Shown here in pieces: positions 12,900 through 20,714 of a stretch of DNA of 64,000 nucleotides; the first letter of the stretch is position 1, and every line of letters begins with the position of its first letter. The position numbers and the translations under genes are program-made. The stretch comes from Sphingobacterium sp. FBM7-1 (lineage in GTDB: Bacteria; Bacteroidota; Bacteroidia; Sphingobacteriales; Sphingobacteriaceae): positions 124,001-188,000 of the forward strand of contig NZ_JAJEWJ010000007.1 in NCBI RefSeq assembly GCF_020687765.1, in the 5' to 3' direction. The notes beneath the pieces are model-generated. The model saw only the letters and a list, made by a program, of their open reading frames with translations, made no database searches and was not told where the DNA came from.

Positions 12900-13540
12900 A
12901 CTCCTCCTTTTTGTGATGCCGGGATACTTCGAAGTCAACAGCTTTTATATCAGAACCCTCAACTCTGGTATGGAAGCTTTTTACTGCTAACTTGAAGTAA
13001 AATATATCTATATAGATCTTTGCCCCTTCAATATAGTTATACGTCGGTTCCATCCCAATCCCATGGGGTCCGGTAAGAAGAAAGGGCGCGCTGTCCAGAA
13101 GTAATTTGGTTTTGTGCAGATAGGTGCTTCTTCGATCTGATAGTGAAATACGTCGACGCGGAAGCTATATCGTATCATACCGTTATCGCTCACTTCCGCG
13201 CGGACGGGGGATAGTTCCACGGGGAAGTACCAAATAGTTTTCCGGTATAGGCATACTTGTGACCAGCTTTTGCTTATTACTGGTCCGAAGTGGGTAGATA
13301 CGGCAAGGGGATAGTTTATTTCTATATGGAGATACCTGTACGCTATGTCAAAGTTGCGAGCTATGACATAGCGGTAAGTTGCTTCCGCGTGGCTCCCCCT
13401 ACGTTCTTTCCTGATGTTCGTAGGATCTGTCGGATGTGCTTTACTTTCATGTGGACGTTAGTTATTGCTGGCCAGAAGTATCCAATTATTTTCCAGAAAC
13501 ATTTTTCTTCTGTATAGAAGCTGATCGTTTCTATTCGGGA
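12900..13540 (-). pseudogene. Decayed minus-strand reading frame with internal repeats
   Basis: About 900 bp lack an intact gene. On the minus strand one frame translates coherently from about 13450 to 13070 (with HIEINYPLAVSTHFGPVIS and MIRYSFRVDVFHYQIEEAP) and appears to continue in another frame to about 12900 (GMEPTYNYIEGAKIYIDIFY). A stop interrupts it near 13455. Short imperfect repeats recur in it: three places read roughly AAAAnnAnTTGGnACTTC. I do not recognise the protein. It may be a relic gene, or non-coding sequence that translates well by chance. Confidence 0.3.
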
Positions 13541-13678
13541 GTTCATCCATGTTAGGTAGCAGGTTCCAGTTTTGAGTTCGTTTACATCCGTTGGCGGTTC
13601 CTACAACTGTGTTAGGTTCTGTTGTTTTTTGTGAGGTCTTGTAGTTTGTTGTTAGGCGTTGTTTGTTTACTCGTTCAG

Positions 13679-13770
13679 CCATGTTTCTGATGCCATTTTT
13701 GGGCATGCAAACGATAGAAAACCGTCCGAGAGGACCGCCGAAAAAGGGTGAACATGGAGCCAAGGGCTCC
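13679..13770 (+). ncRNA. Possible structured leader RNA before the FN3 operon
   Basis: Several pairings lie close together: CCATGTTT (13679-13686) with GAACATGG (13750-13757) as a closing stem; inside it ATGCC/GGCAT (13690-13706) and GTCC-GAGA-GGAC (13724-13735, a GNRA loop); and GGAGCC-AAG-GGCTCC (13756-13770), which competes with the closing stem for two G's. It ends about 40 nt before the next start codon. It matches no riboswitch class I can name. An RNA function is inferred from the folding alone. Confidence 0.35.
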
Positions 13771-13811
13771 CAGCGAACAAATAAATATCATTAACACTAA
13801 AAACAATAAAA

Positions 13812-14444
13812 ATGAGAAAAGCAACAGTATATATCGCTTATGAAAAATGGGGAGACGACTCCTTGGCCACGCTCGCAGGACGCACGTTGGGGGCTATGAC
13901 AGGAAATACTAATTTTCCGGATCCGCGTCCTTCAATGGAAGACTACGATGCATTGGTAAGCGACTACCGACAGAAACACCAGGTTGCCAGCAACGGCGGT
14001 AGCCGTTTGGAGAAAGAAGCACGGGACAATGCGAAAGCGGCGGTAGCCCGGGCGATGAAAGAAATGGCTTTCTACGTGAATACGGTTGCCGATGGTGATC
14101 GGGAAATGCTGGCAAGCTCAGGCTTTGAGATCGTTCCAGAACCGAAATCTTCCAAGATTCCGGGGATTCCGGGAAACGCCCGCTTGCTGGACGGCAACGT
14201 GAGTGGCGAGATGCGCTATACTTTCGCCTCGCTGCGGTCAGCGTGGGAATACGAGTATTGCTATGCGACTAGTCTGAACGAGGATGGATTGCCGGAGTGG
14301 GGGGATATTGTGCGGACCACAGACTCACGGTTGAACTATATCCGGGACCTGACGCCCGGCGAACGGGTCTATGCCCGCGTACGTGCGCGTAACGGCAAAG
14401 GAACCGGTGACTGGAGCGAACCGGTATCATTAATAGCTAGATAA
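13812..14444 (+). CDS. Fibronectin type III domain protein
   Basis: 210 residues with no signal peptide. The N-terminal part (about 1-105) is helical and charged (RLEKEARDNAKAAVARAMKEMAFYVNTVADGD). The C-terminal part (about 115-208) reads as one FN3 module (IPGIPGNARLLDG, YEYCYATS, DLTPGERVYARVRARNGKGTGDWSEPVSL). Such proteins are common in Bacteroidota, usually unassigned. It heads a run of four same-strand genes with a DUF5675 protein and two small membrane proteins, a mix reminiscent of phage lysis or tail-associated modules, though no phage structural gene is present. Function unknown. Confidence 0.75.
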   Translation: MRKATVYIAYEKWGDDSLATLAGRTLGAMTGNTNFPDPRPSMEDYDALVSDYRQKHQVASNGGSRLEKEARDNAKAAVARAMKEMAFYVNTVADGDREMLASSGFEIVPEPKSSKIPGIPGNARLLDGNVSGEMRYTFASLRSAWEYEYCYATSLNEDGLPEWGDIVRTTDSRLNYIRDLTPGERVYARVRARNGKGTGDWSEPVSLIAR

Positions 14445-14453
14445 GTTTACAGT

Positions 14454-14924
14454 TTGTTGGAAATACACGTAAAACGTATCAGGCAGGGGAAAAACAGTAC
14501 CCTGTCTGAACTCTATATCGATGGTGAATTTATCTGCTATGTGCTGGAGGATTCTGTACGTGATGAGAAAATACCGGGAAGTACAGCGATTCCGGCAGGT
14601 CGTTACAAACTGGCATTCCGGCGTTATGGTGGGATGAACGGGCAATACAAACGTCTATTCCCCGATTTTCATAAGGGGATGATCCAGCTGATGGATGTTC
14701 CGAATTTCTCCTACATCTATATCCACATGGGCAACAATTTCTCCGATACGTCAGGATGTCTTTTGGTAGGCAAGACGATGAAGTACTTTAAGGATTGGGA
14801 TGAGTACGAAATCCGGAAGTCAAAGAAAGCGTATATGTCGTTGTATCAGCGGTTGGCAGCTATGATGGAAAAAAGAGAGGTGTATGTAGTTATAAGTGAT
14901 GAATTACAAGGTATAAAAACATGA
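14454..14924 (+). CDS. DUF5675 family protein
   Basis: 156 residues. It resembles the DUF5675 family, with the pattern STLSELYIDGEFICYVLED, IPGSTAIPAGRYKL, YIYIHMGNNFSDTSGCLLVG. The HMGN...DTSGCLLVG segment recalls the His and Cys region of L,D-transpeptidase-like domains, so a peptidoglycan-related role is possible but unproven. No ATG is available: the frame opens with TTG TTG at 14454/14457, so the start is a TTG and uncertain by one codon. The stop overlaps the next start (ATGA). Confidence 0.7.
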   Translation: MLEIHVKRIRQGKNSTLSELYIDGEFICYVLEDSVRDEKIPGSTAIPAGRYKLAFRRYGGMNGQYKRLFPDFHKGMIQLMDVPNFSYIYIHMGNNFSDTSGCLLVGKTMKYFKDWDEYEIRKSKKAYMSLYQRLAAMMEKREVYVVISDELQGIKT

Positions 14925-15118
14925 AAAAAATAATTAAAAAAATTAGCCAAGCGGTACAGGTGGTATTGCTGGCGCCGATAAAATTGCCGGGAAAGGCATT
15001 AAACGTATTGAAATATATCGCCGTTGGCCTAGGTATTATCGAGACGGTATTGGAAAAGGAAGAAGAAAATTCTCCTCAAACAAAAGGAAAGGAGGGAAGC
15101 AATGCGCATGATGACTAA
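14921..15118 (+). CDS. Small hydrophobic/charged protein
   Basis: 65 residues, overlapping the DUF5675 gene by 4 bp. A basic amphipathic N-terminus (MKKIIKKISQ) precedes a hydrophobic middle (LNVLKYIAVGLGIIETVL) and a charged tail rich in Glu and Lys. I do not recognise the family. It is probably membrane-associated. Coupling by overlap with both neighbours supports real expression. Confidence 0.55.
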   Translation: MKKIIKKISQAVQVVLLAPIKLPGKALNVLKYIAVGLGIIETVLEKEEENSPQTKGKEGSNAHDD

Positions 15119-15272
15119 TGTACAATTTGCGACGATTGGTGGTACAATTTGTTCGGTATGGAACAGTTTCGATTGGGGCAATATGTTGCATACCGCTGTA
15201 CTCGCTGCGGTAGGTGCGATGGTGAGCTATTTGGTGAGTAGATTATTGGATCGCCGTCGTCGAAGGCGGTAA
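15108..15272 (+). CDS. Small single-pass membrane protein, holin-like in size
   Basis: 54 residues. The start is the paired ATG at 15108/15111, inside the end of the preceding gene and behind a strong AAGGAGGG ribosome-binding site (about 15089-15097). One hydrophobic helix (MLHTAVLAAVGAMVSYLVSRLL) is followed by a tail of six arginines (RRRRRR) before the stop. A short helix with a basic tail is seen in holins and other small inner-membrane proteins; beside the DUF5675 protein a lysis-type role is conceivable but only inferred. Confidence 0.6.
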   Translation: MMTNVQFATIGGTICSVWNSFDWGNMLHTAVLAAVGAMVSYLVSRLLDRRRRRR

Positions 15273-15277
15273 ATGGT

Positions 15278-15311
15278 AAGGGCTGGCAGATGTGTCAGCC
15301 CTTATTTTTTT
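15278..15311 (+). terminator. Rho-independent terminator of the FN3/DUF5675 operon
   Basis: Stem AAGGGCTG / CAGCCCTT (15278-15285, 15296-15303) followed by a T-rich run. It overlaps the last codons of the convergent MutS-like gene. Confidence 0.85.
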
Positions 15312-16566
15312 GTAGCATATCGTAAAGTCCTTCATTTTTAAATAACAACTTACCAATCTGAACGCTGGACCACCCCTCGTTTAGCCGATAGCTAAATGCA
15401 GGAATCCCATTCTCAACTTTACAGTCTAAAAAATAAGAACTAAAGCTGGTCGGCTCCATGTCCTTTAACTCATCCATATGTGTCGATATGAAGAACATCG
15501 ACTTGCTGAACCGGGCAAGCCCTTGCACAGTGGTTCGGGTAATATCCAGCGCATCGTTCATATTGGTTCCTTTAAATATTTCGTCAAAAATTGCAAAAAC
15601 GGGGGAGCCTTCCGAAGCAGCCTGAACCGCTTCTTTAAGGCTTTTAATTTCATTTATAAAATGGCTGTAACCTCGTTGTAAATCGTCTGTATGATTGATA
15701 TACACGTAGATATCTTGGAAAAACGGAAATTCGGCTTCTTCTGCTGGAATCGCGACACCTAAATGTCCTAAATAGACGCATATTCCGATCGATTTTAAGA
15801 AAGTAGATTTTCCAGCCATGTTAGACCCCGTAATCAAGGCAACTTGCTTGTCTAGGGTGATGTTATTACGAATGGGGTTGGTTAATAATGGGTGGTAAAC
15901 GCCATTGATCGAAAATACATAGTCACCTACGTTGGGAAAGATGAAATCCTGCTTATGGATAGATTGACTTATTGATAGTAACGACTCAAATGTAAATAAG
16001 CGTTCAAAGAATTCTTCGGTTTCCCCGGTTTGTTGCAATGCATTTATTTTCTTTTTCAGTATTATAAGATGATGAATTTTGAATTTCTTCTCCCGTATGA
16101 GATTACTGAAAAAATCCAGTTCAAAGTTTAGGAAATACCTTTCTAAGGTGTCTAGTTCTTGTTTGTACGCAGAAGGAAACAAGGAAAAGTCGACAAAATT
16201 TGATAGGAGCGTATACTGTTGCTGCAGGAATATGATAAGCTGAATGTAAATACCTTTGGTAGCATTTCGCCTGTCGTTATGAAAGAAAAGGGCTGCTTTA
16301 AAACGTAGGTTAATCTTTGTATCGTCAGACGATGTCAAAAGCGTTTGGATATCATGGAAATCCAGCCTATTATAATAGTATCGTTCTAATAACTTTTTGT
16401 TAGCTAGGAATGCTTTTAATATTTGTTGGCGTCTATTTATTTCTTCTACGCTTTCGAGTGGAGCAGAAAGTATATCGATCAGCCGATTTTTGGTAAAAGC
16501 GTTTAGGGTGTTATCAAAGATGCCTAGTATATCCGATTCGATATGGAGATCGTTTAGATTTGTCAC
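15295..16566 (-). CDS. MutS-like ATPase (MutS-related protein)
   Basis: 423 residues. The C-terminal half is a MutS-type ATPase: Walker A GSNMAGKST (247-255), Walker B VFAIFDEIFKGTN (323-335) and the following FISTHMDEL. The N-terminal half matches only the core/lever region in outline; the mismatch-binding domain I of true MutS is absent and the protein is half MutS length. It therefore belongs with the short MutS-related proteins of Bacteroidota and should not be taken as the mismatch-repair MutS. Convergent with the FN3 operon. Cytoplasmic; role unknown. Confidence 0.9.
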   Translation of the reverse strand: MTNLNDLHIESDILGIFDNTLNAFTKNRLIDILSAPLESVEEINRRQQILKAFLANKKLLERYYYNRLDFHDIQTLLTSSDDTKINLRFKAALFFHNDRRNATKGIYIQLIIFLQQQYTLLSNFVDFSLFPSAYKQELDTLERYFLNFELDFFSNLIREKKFKIHHLIILKKKINALQQTGETEEFFERLFTFESLLSISQSIHKQDFIFPNVGDYVFSINGVYHPLLTNPIRNNITLDKQVALITGSNMAGKSTFLKSIGICVYLGHLGVAIPAEEAEFPFFQDIYVYINHTDDLQRGYSHFINEIKSLKEAVQAASEGSPVFAIFDEIFKGTNMNDALDITRTTVQGLARFSKSMFFISTHMDELKDMEPTSFSSYFLDCKVENGIPAFSYRLNEGWSSVQIGKLLFKNEGLYDMLQKNKG

Positions 16567-16681
16567 GTTGTTTTGTTTTAGTGTTCTATTTTGGTTTTGA
16601 TTCTCGAATTATTCTCGTTGATTTACCAAATTGCTTATATGTGTTTTAATATCCAAACTAAAACAATGATATGTTATTATA

Positions 16682-16738
16682 CCCCTGTCTTTTTACGAAT
16701 ACACCCCTTATAATATTCAAATGAACACGACATCTTTG
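16682..16738 (+). promoter_or_regulatory. C-rich direct-repeat operator and promoter of the 183-residue gene
   Basis: CCCC (16682-16685), a T-rich centre with ACGA, CCCC (16704-16707) and CATCTTTG with TTTG at 16735, 26 nt after CCCT. Same layout as before galT. Confidence 0.55.
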
Positions 16739-16824
16739 CATAGTCGTTGTACTAAAGTGACTATATATTTTCAAAGCAGGGTCGGACAGCTAACCTTTCA
16801 CCAACATTAAAAGTAAGAACATTT

Positions 16825-17376
16825 ATGAGAAAGATAGTAATAATATTATTGAGTTTGTTGGTAATAATTGCCCTAATTTATTTATTCGAAATTTTTACAC
16901 TGAACAGTAGGATTGGTAAAACGCAGACCAGTGAGCTTATAAAGGTGAATGATGGATATAACGAACTGCCTAAAATTTTCCCGACGACATTTGGAAGCGG
17001 ATTAGGTGATTCGGTCATCAGTGAAAAAGTACGCAAAAAGATAAAGGAGAATCAGTTTGTGGATATAAAAGTCGATGATCTCCCAGAAATAGAAGCATAT
17101 TTAATAGGTGAAAAAACCGTCGACGAAAATCATATTGTCGATTTTCGCGTTCTGATATATCGATTTTATAATCAAGTGAAGGTCGAGGGAGGCAAACTAG
17201 TTTGTAGTGTTCCCTCCGGATCAGAAATTGGAATCTCGGAAGAGATATTTCAGCTTTACAAAAAAGATCTTGTGCGTTTAAATGCCGACATTGCGAAAAT
17301 GGAGGAACCGGATCGTCCGAACGAGGAAGCTTTGCGCAAGAATATAGAAGAACAGGTTAAGCAAATGTTAGAATAG
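16825..17376 (+). CDS. Membrane-anchored protein with an SGSEIG motif, function unknown
   Basis: 183 residues. An N-terminal membrane helix (IVIILLSLLVIIALIYLFEIF) acts as signal anchor. The rest is soluble, ending in a charged, probably helical tail. Residues around 129-155 (SGSEIGISEEIF..Y, then a helix with N..IAKM) match the lipoprotein at 34403 (SGSEIGLDQELF..Y, N..LAQM). This links it to the surface-protein array that begins here. It is preceded by a C-rich operator and followed by the first copy of the repeated TGTCAAAATTTG promoter. Function unknown. Confidence 0.75.
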   Translation: MRKIVIILLSLLVIIALIYLFEIFTLNSRIGKTQTSELIKVNDGYNELPKIFPTTFGSGLGDSVISEKVRKKIKENQFVDIKVDDLPEIEAYLIGEKTVDENHIVDFRVLIYRFYNQVKVEGGKLVCSVPSGSEIGISEEIFQLYKKDLVRLNADIAKMEEPDRPNEEALRKNIEEQVKQMLE

Positions 17377-17429
17377 TTGTAAAATATTACAAACACAACA
17401 CTAATTCAAGGCCCATAAACTTATTTCGA

Positions 17430-17503
17430 TGTCAAAATTTGTAGCATGGAAACTTGAAATATAGTCGTTAAGTTTGTTTTTAGCTTAACAACAAATTATA
17501 AAC
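17430..17503 (+). promoter_or_regulatory. Repeated promoter element, copy 1
   Basis: TGTCAAAATTTGTAGCATGG at 17430-17449, then exactly 27 nt from its TTTG to TAAGTTTG (17469-17476), a match to the Bacteroidota -7 consensus TAnnTTTG. An A/T-rich leader leads to ATG 17527. Confidence 0.7.
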
Positions 17504-17526
17504 ACCAAATAAATTACAAAGACCAA

Positions 17527-18504
17527 ATGATACAACATAAAAAACTCTTTTCTTTCACTGTTATATGTTTAGCAATTCTAGCAGGTTTCTCGGTAATGGC
17601 ACAAAACTCCACTAAGGGATATAACGGGTCAAAGGGCGAAATGACCCGAAAACAAGATACCGAGGAGACGTTTTCACTTGCTGCTAATCTAAAAGCCGGA
17701 TTCGAGTCGTGGGAGGCTCAGCTGGATTTTATACGGCAGGGCGGGTACAAAGGGGTGTTGGATTCGAGCGATTTAAGTTTGGTTTCTTTTACAGCGGTTG
17801 AAGCGGGGGAGTACCCTACTTTGGAAGAATTCAAAGAGATGCCGGTCAGTATCATTGGCAGAAGTGACAAAAACGGAGTTCCCGTCATTCAGAAAATACG
17901 GGAAAAATGGCGCGGAGCAAAATTTTATAGAGCTATAAAGGCTGATATTGTTAACTACTATGATTCCTTGGAAGTTGACCTTGGACTACATTTGGTTCGA
18001 TTGGAATGGAAATATCAGGATAGTACTTTTCACAGTTACTGTGTCGTATCCGAAACGTTGGATACTTTTATCTATGATGATATTCTCTCCAATATTTTTA
18101 TCGTGACAAAGTCAAGGGGAGGCGATGTTGCCCTTCAGCCGTCAGACGTCATGCCTGGAGATGACTATATATTTGGAGAGGCTCTGGCTATAAAATCACC
18201 GATAGGTTCGACACTCGCGCAGACGTCAACCACGATAAAAGTAAGGCGAAAGAAAGATGGTGATAAACTATCTATTAAAGATTACTCCTACGACAATAAA
18301 TTTAATAGTATGCCTTTTTGGGAAGCCACAGGAAAATCAAACATAGTCTCTTTCAAAGAAGGAAAGGATGGGCATGTCAATTTTGCTTATGAATTAGGTG
18401 TAAAATACGGAAGCGCGATTCTGGATGGACAGGAAGGATCCGGTGCTAAGTGGGGAACATTGTCGAGTATAAATGTTTTGCCATCCACTTCTACAGTGCA
18501 ATAG
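17527..18504 (+). CDS. Exported protein carrying the C-terminal domain of the 47.7-53.6 kb family
   Basis: 325 residues with a signal peptide ending near FSVMAQ. Residues about 60-200 match the C-terminal domain of the minus-strand proteins at 47701 and 51111: W..QLDFI near the start, SFTAVE, a Trp/Tyr-rich middle, then LHLVRLEWKYQDSTFHSYCVVSE and FIYDDILSN. The N-terminal 330-residue domain of those relatives is absent. A different tail (about 205-325) ends in SSINVLPSTSTVQ. It sits behind promoter copy 1 and is followed by two small membrane proteins. Function unknown. Confidence 0.8.
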   Translation: MIQHKKLFSFTVICLAILAGFSVMAQNSTKGYNGSKGEMTRKQDTEETFSLAANLKAGFESWEAQLDFIRQGGYKGVLDSSDLSLVSFTAVEAGEYPTLEEFKEMPVSIIGRSDKNGVPVIQKIREKWRGAKFYRAIKADIVNYYDSLEVDLGLHLVRLEWKYQDSTFHSYCVVSETLDTFIYDDILSNIFIVTKSRGGDVALQPSDVMPGDDYIFGEALAIKSPIGSTLAQTSTTIKVRRKKDGDKLSIKDYSYDNKFNSMPFWEATGKSNIVSFKEGKDGHVNFAYELGVKYGSAILDGQEGSGAKWGTLSSINVLPSTSTVQ

Positions 18505-18532
18505 AAAACCAATTGTATCAAATTTTATTATT

Positions 18533-18748
18533 ATGAATATTGCTTTTATTAATGTAGGTGGAAAAGAGATGATGATAATAAATATTCTCTTTATAATACA
18601 CGCCTATTTGGCGATAAGATATTGTGTTGGTAATATCTTGCCCCGAAACAGTATAAGCCATTGGACAAGACTGACGCACGTGATGATTGTAGCTTTGGTT
18701 CCTTTTATCGGGTATTATTGGGTGGTTAATCATGAAGACAAAAGCTGA
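18533..18748 (+). CDS. Small two-helix membrane protein, PLDc_N-like
   Basis: 71 residues from ATG 18533; an in-frame upstream start would lie inside the previous gene. Two hydrophobic segments: MMIINILFIIHAYLAIRYCV and LTHVMIVALVPFIGYYWVV, the second with the P.IG.YY pattern seen in PLDc_N-type small proteins (compare the gene at 28818). Probably inner membrane. Role unknown. Confidence 0.6.
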   Translation: MNIAFINVGGKEMMIINILFIIHAYLAIRYCVGNILPRNSISHWTRLTHVMIVALVPFIGYYWVVNHEDKS

Positions 18749-18824
18749 TGTATACCTAAATCGCTTTTTCTACTTTTATTCTGTATTGCTTGTTGTGCTA
18801 ATACTATATTCTGTTTTTAATTAA
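18732..18824 (+). CDS. 30-residue single-pass membrane peptide
   Basis: ATG 18732 lies within the end of the preceding gene in another frame (17-bp overlap). It encodes a charged start (MKTKADVYLNRF) and one hydrophobic helix (FYSVLLVVLILYSVF). Overlap and composition support it, but a peptide this short could be chance. Confidence 0.4.
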   Translation: MKTKADVYLNRFFYFYSVLLVVLILYSVFN

Positions 18825-19034
18825 TCTATTCCCTGCTCATATTCATTCTTTGGAAAATTATCAAAACATCGTCATCGTTAAAGGTTGTTTTTCTGTCAGT
18901 TTTCGGTATATCGCACGTTTGCAACTTGCCATTTTTATTGAAGTCACGAGCTGCAAGCTTGCGACATAATGGGCGAACCAAAACAACGAATTCTATTTAT
19001 TTTTATTGAAACAGAATAAATAAAGGTGTTTGTA

Positions 19035-19092
19035 CCCCCCCCTTTTATACGGATATACCCCTCACAATCCGTAAAAATAAGCACCACATTTG
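19035..19092 (+). promoter_or_regulatory. C-rich direct-repeat operator and promoter of transglutaminase operon 1
   Basis: Eight C's (19035-19042), TTTTATACGG, CCCC (19058-19061) and CACATTTG with TTTG at 19089, 26 nt after CCCT. The initiation site should fall just before the ribosome-binding site AAGGAG at 19111. Confidence 0.6.
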
Positions 19093-19119
19093 CAACGTCC
19101 CCTTTTCCTAAAGGAGACT

Positions 19120-20703
19120 ATGAAGGGAAATAACTTACTACATTATAAAAAATTCCGTTTGAGGTTTTTACGACATATATTGATTTTTATTCTTCCGGCG
19201 TTTGTCCTAACCGCCTGTAACAGGCAGATACGGGTAAACGAAGTGCCGGCGACCGTTTTATTAGCATTGGAGCAGGCAGGCGATAACCTGCAGGAACTTG
19301 AAAAAGCGATCGTCCATTTCCAGAACGGTGATGACTCGCTGAAGTTACAGGCTCTGTATTTCCTGCTGGAAAACATGGACAACCATTATTCGGCAGACTA
19401 CTACTGGAAAGACAGGAATGGGGAACGGGTAGACTTTGATGAGTTTTCTTATCCGGATTTTCCGAGTGCCGTGGATGCCATGAAGCAACTTCGAGAGAAA
19501 AAAGGGAACTTATATAAAAAGGGGGTAATCCGAAAGGATTTGGCCGAAATTAGTGAAAAATACTTAATAGACCATATCGACCATGTTTTCCGTACCTGGC
19601 GCGCATCCTATGCGAAGGACATCCCTTTTAAGGATTTCTGTGAATACGTTCTGCCCTACCGCGCAACTATCGAACCGTTACAGCAGTGGCGGGAAGCTTA
19701 TAATGAACGGTACCGCTGGATGGGTGACAGCTTGAGGCACAAACCGCTGAAAACGGTATTGGCGTATGCCGGTATCGACTATAGTCACTGGTTCACCTTT
19801 ACATTCGGCAAGGAAACCCGGGATGAGCCTCTCCCCCGGTTGGGACCGAAGCACCTGTTGTTCAGGGAGAAAGGAGCATGTGAGGATGTGGCGGCCTTGG
19901 AGGTCTTTGCTTTCCGCTCGCAGGGAATCCCCGTGGCGTACGACTTCGTACCGTTATGGGCAACCTCCGTCGGTGCGCATTTTATGAACACGGTCTTTGA
20001 TGCGGATATGGAGCCGGTACACCTTGATGTGACGACCGGAGCGGTAGTCGACCACGAACTGCCACGTGAGCCGGCAAAGGTTATCCGGCAGACCTATTCT
20101 GCACAACCTCATGCGCTAGCTATCCTGGAACGGGAAGAACGTATCCCCCCGAATTTTCTACGGACAAAAAATCATCTTGACGTTACCCGCGAATACTGGC
20201 CTGTCCGCGATATGCAGATGGAATTGTTCAGTGGACAACAGGATACATCTATCGTCTATGCCTGTATGTTCAGCGGCGGACGCTGGCACCCGATGTGGTG
20301 GGGCAGGGCGGACGGCGGCAAGACTACTTTTACCGATATGCCCAGAGGCACAGTGGTAATGCCCGCGCGCTACGAAAACGGTATGCTGCTCCCGGTGGGG
20401 CATCCGAAAGTGAACGGTTTCAATCATGAGCTGCTTTTGGAACCCGATACGCTTCGGAAGCGTACAATCGAGATACATGAGCAGGAGAGCTACCTTATTT
20501 TCCGCCCGGGGAAACGCTATGAACTATTTTACTGGGACATCGAGTGGCGGTCATTGGGCGAGAAGACCGCTCCCGAAAACGGGCGGGTACTGCAATTTAA
20601 GGACGTACCGCGCAATGCTTTGCTATTATTGGTGCCCGAGTATTCGGAACGCAAGGAGCGGCCGTTTATGATAACGGACGACGGGACACGACATTGGTGG
20701 TGA
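19120..20703 (+). CDS. Transglutaminase-like lipoprotein, copy 1
   Basis: 527 residues from ATG 19120, chosen because AAGGAG stands just before it. Lipobox LTAC with Cys33, so anchored in the envelope. The core reads EKGACEDVAALEVFAFRSQGIP (Cys254), GAHFMNTVF (His287) and PVHLDVTTG (Asp303): the Cys-His-Asp triad order of transglutaminase-like peptidases/acyltransferases. The region after residue 320 looks beta-rich. A close paralogue lies at 31463 with the same triad. The gene is followed at once by the family-B gene (copy at 20715), as in the second operon. Whether it cuts or cross-links protein is not readable from sequence. Confidence 0.88.
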   Translation: MKGNNLLHYKKFRLRFLRHILIFILPAFVLTACNRQIRVNEVPATVLLALEQAGDNLQELEKAIVHFQNGDDSLKLQALYFLLENMDNHYSADYYWKDRNGERVDFDEFSYPDFPSAVDAMKQLREKKGNLYKKGVIRKDLAEISEKYLIDHIDHVFRTWRASYAKDIPFKDFCEYVLPYRATIEPLQQWREAYNERYRWMGDSLRHKPLKTVLAYAGIDYSHWFTFTFGKETRDEPLPRLGPKHLLFREKGACEDVAALEVFAFRSQGIPVAYDFVPLWATSVGAHFMNTVFDADMEPVHLDVTTGAVVDHELPREPAKVIRQTYSAQPHALAILEREERIPPNFLRTKNHLDVTREYWPVRDMQMELFSGQQDTSIVYACMFSGGRWHPMWWGRADGGKTTFTDMPRGTVVMPARYENGMLLPVGHPKVNGFNHELLLEPDTLRKRTIEIHEQESYLIFRPGKRYELFYWDIEWRSLGEKTAPENGRVLQFKDVPRNALLLLVPEYSERKERPFMITDDGTRHWW

Positions 20704-20714
20704 AAAAAATGGAT

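Noticed and set aside
13008..13220. Stand-alone 70-residue gene on the minus strand
   Set aside because: It is an internal piece of a longer decayed frame with no start signal; listed as part of that relic instead.
15295..16566. Calling the gene mutS
   Set aside because: Only the ATPase half matches, domain I is absent and the length is half of MutS.
19090..19119. TTG start adding ten residues to transglutaminase copy 1
   Set aside because: It overlaps the promoter TTTG box and would precede the mRNA start; ATG 19120 has a ribosome site.
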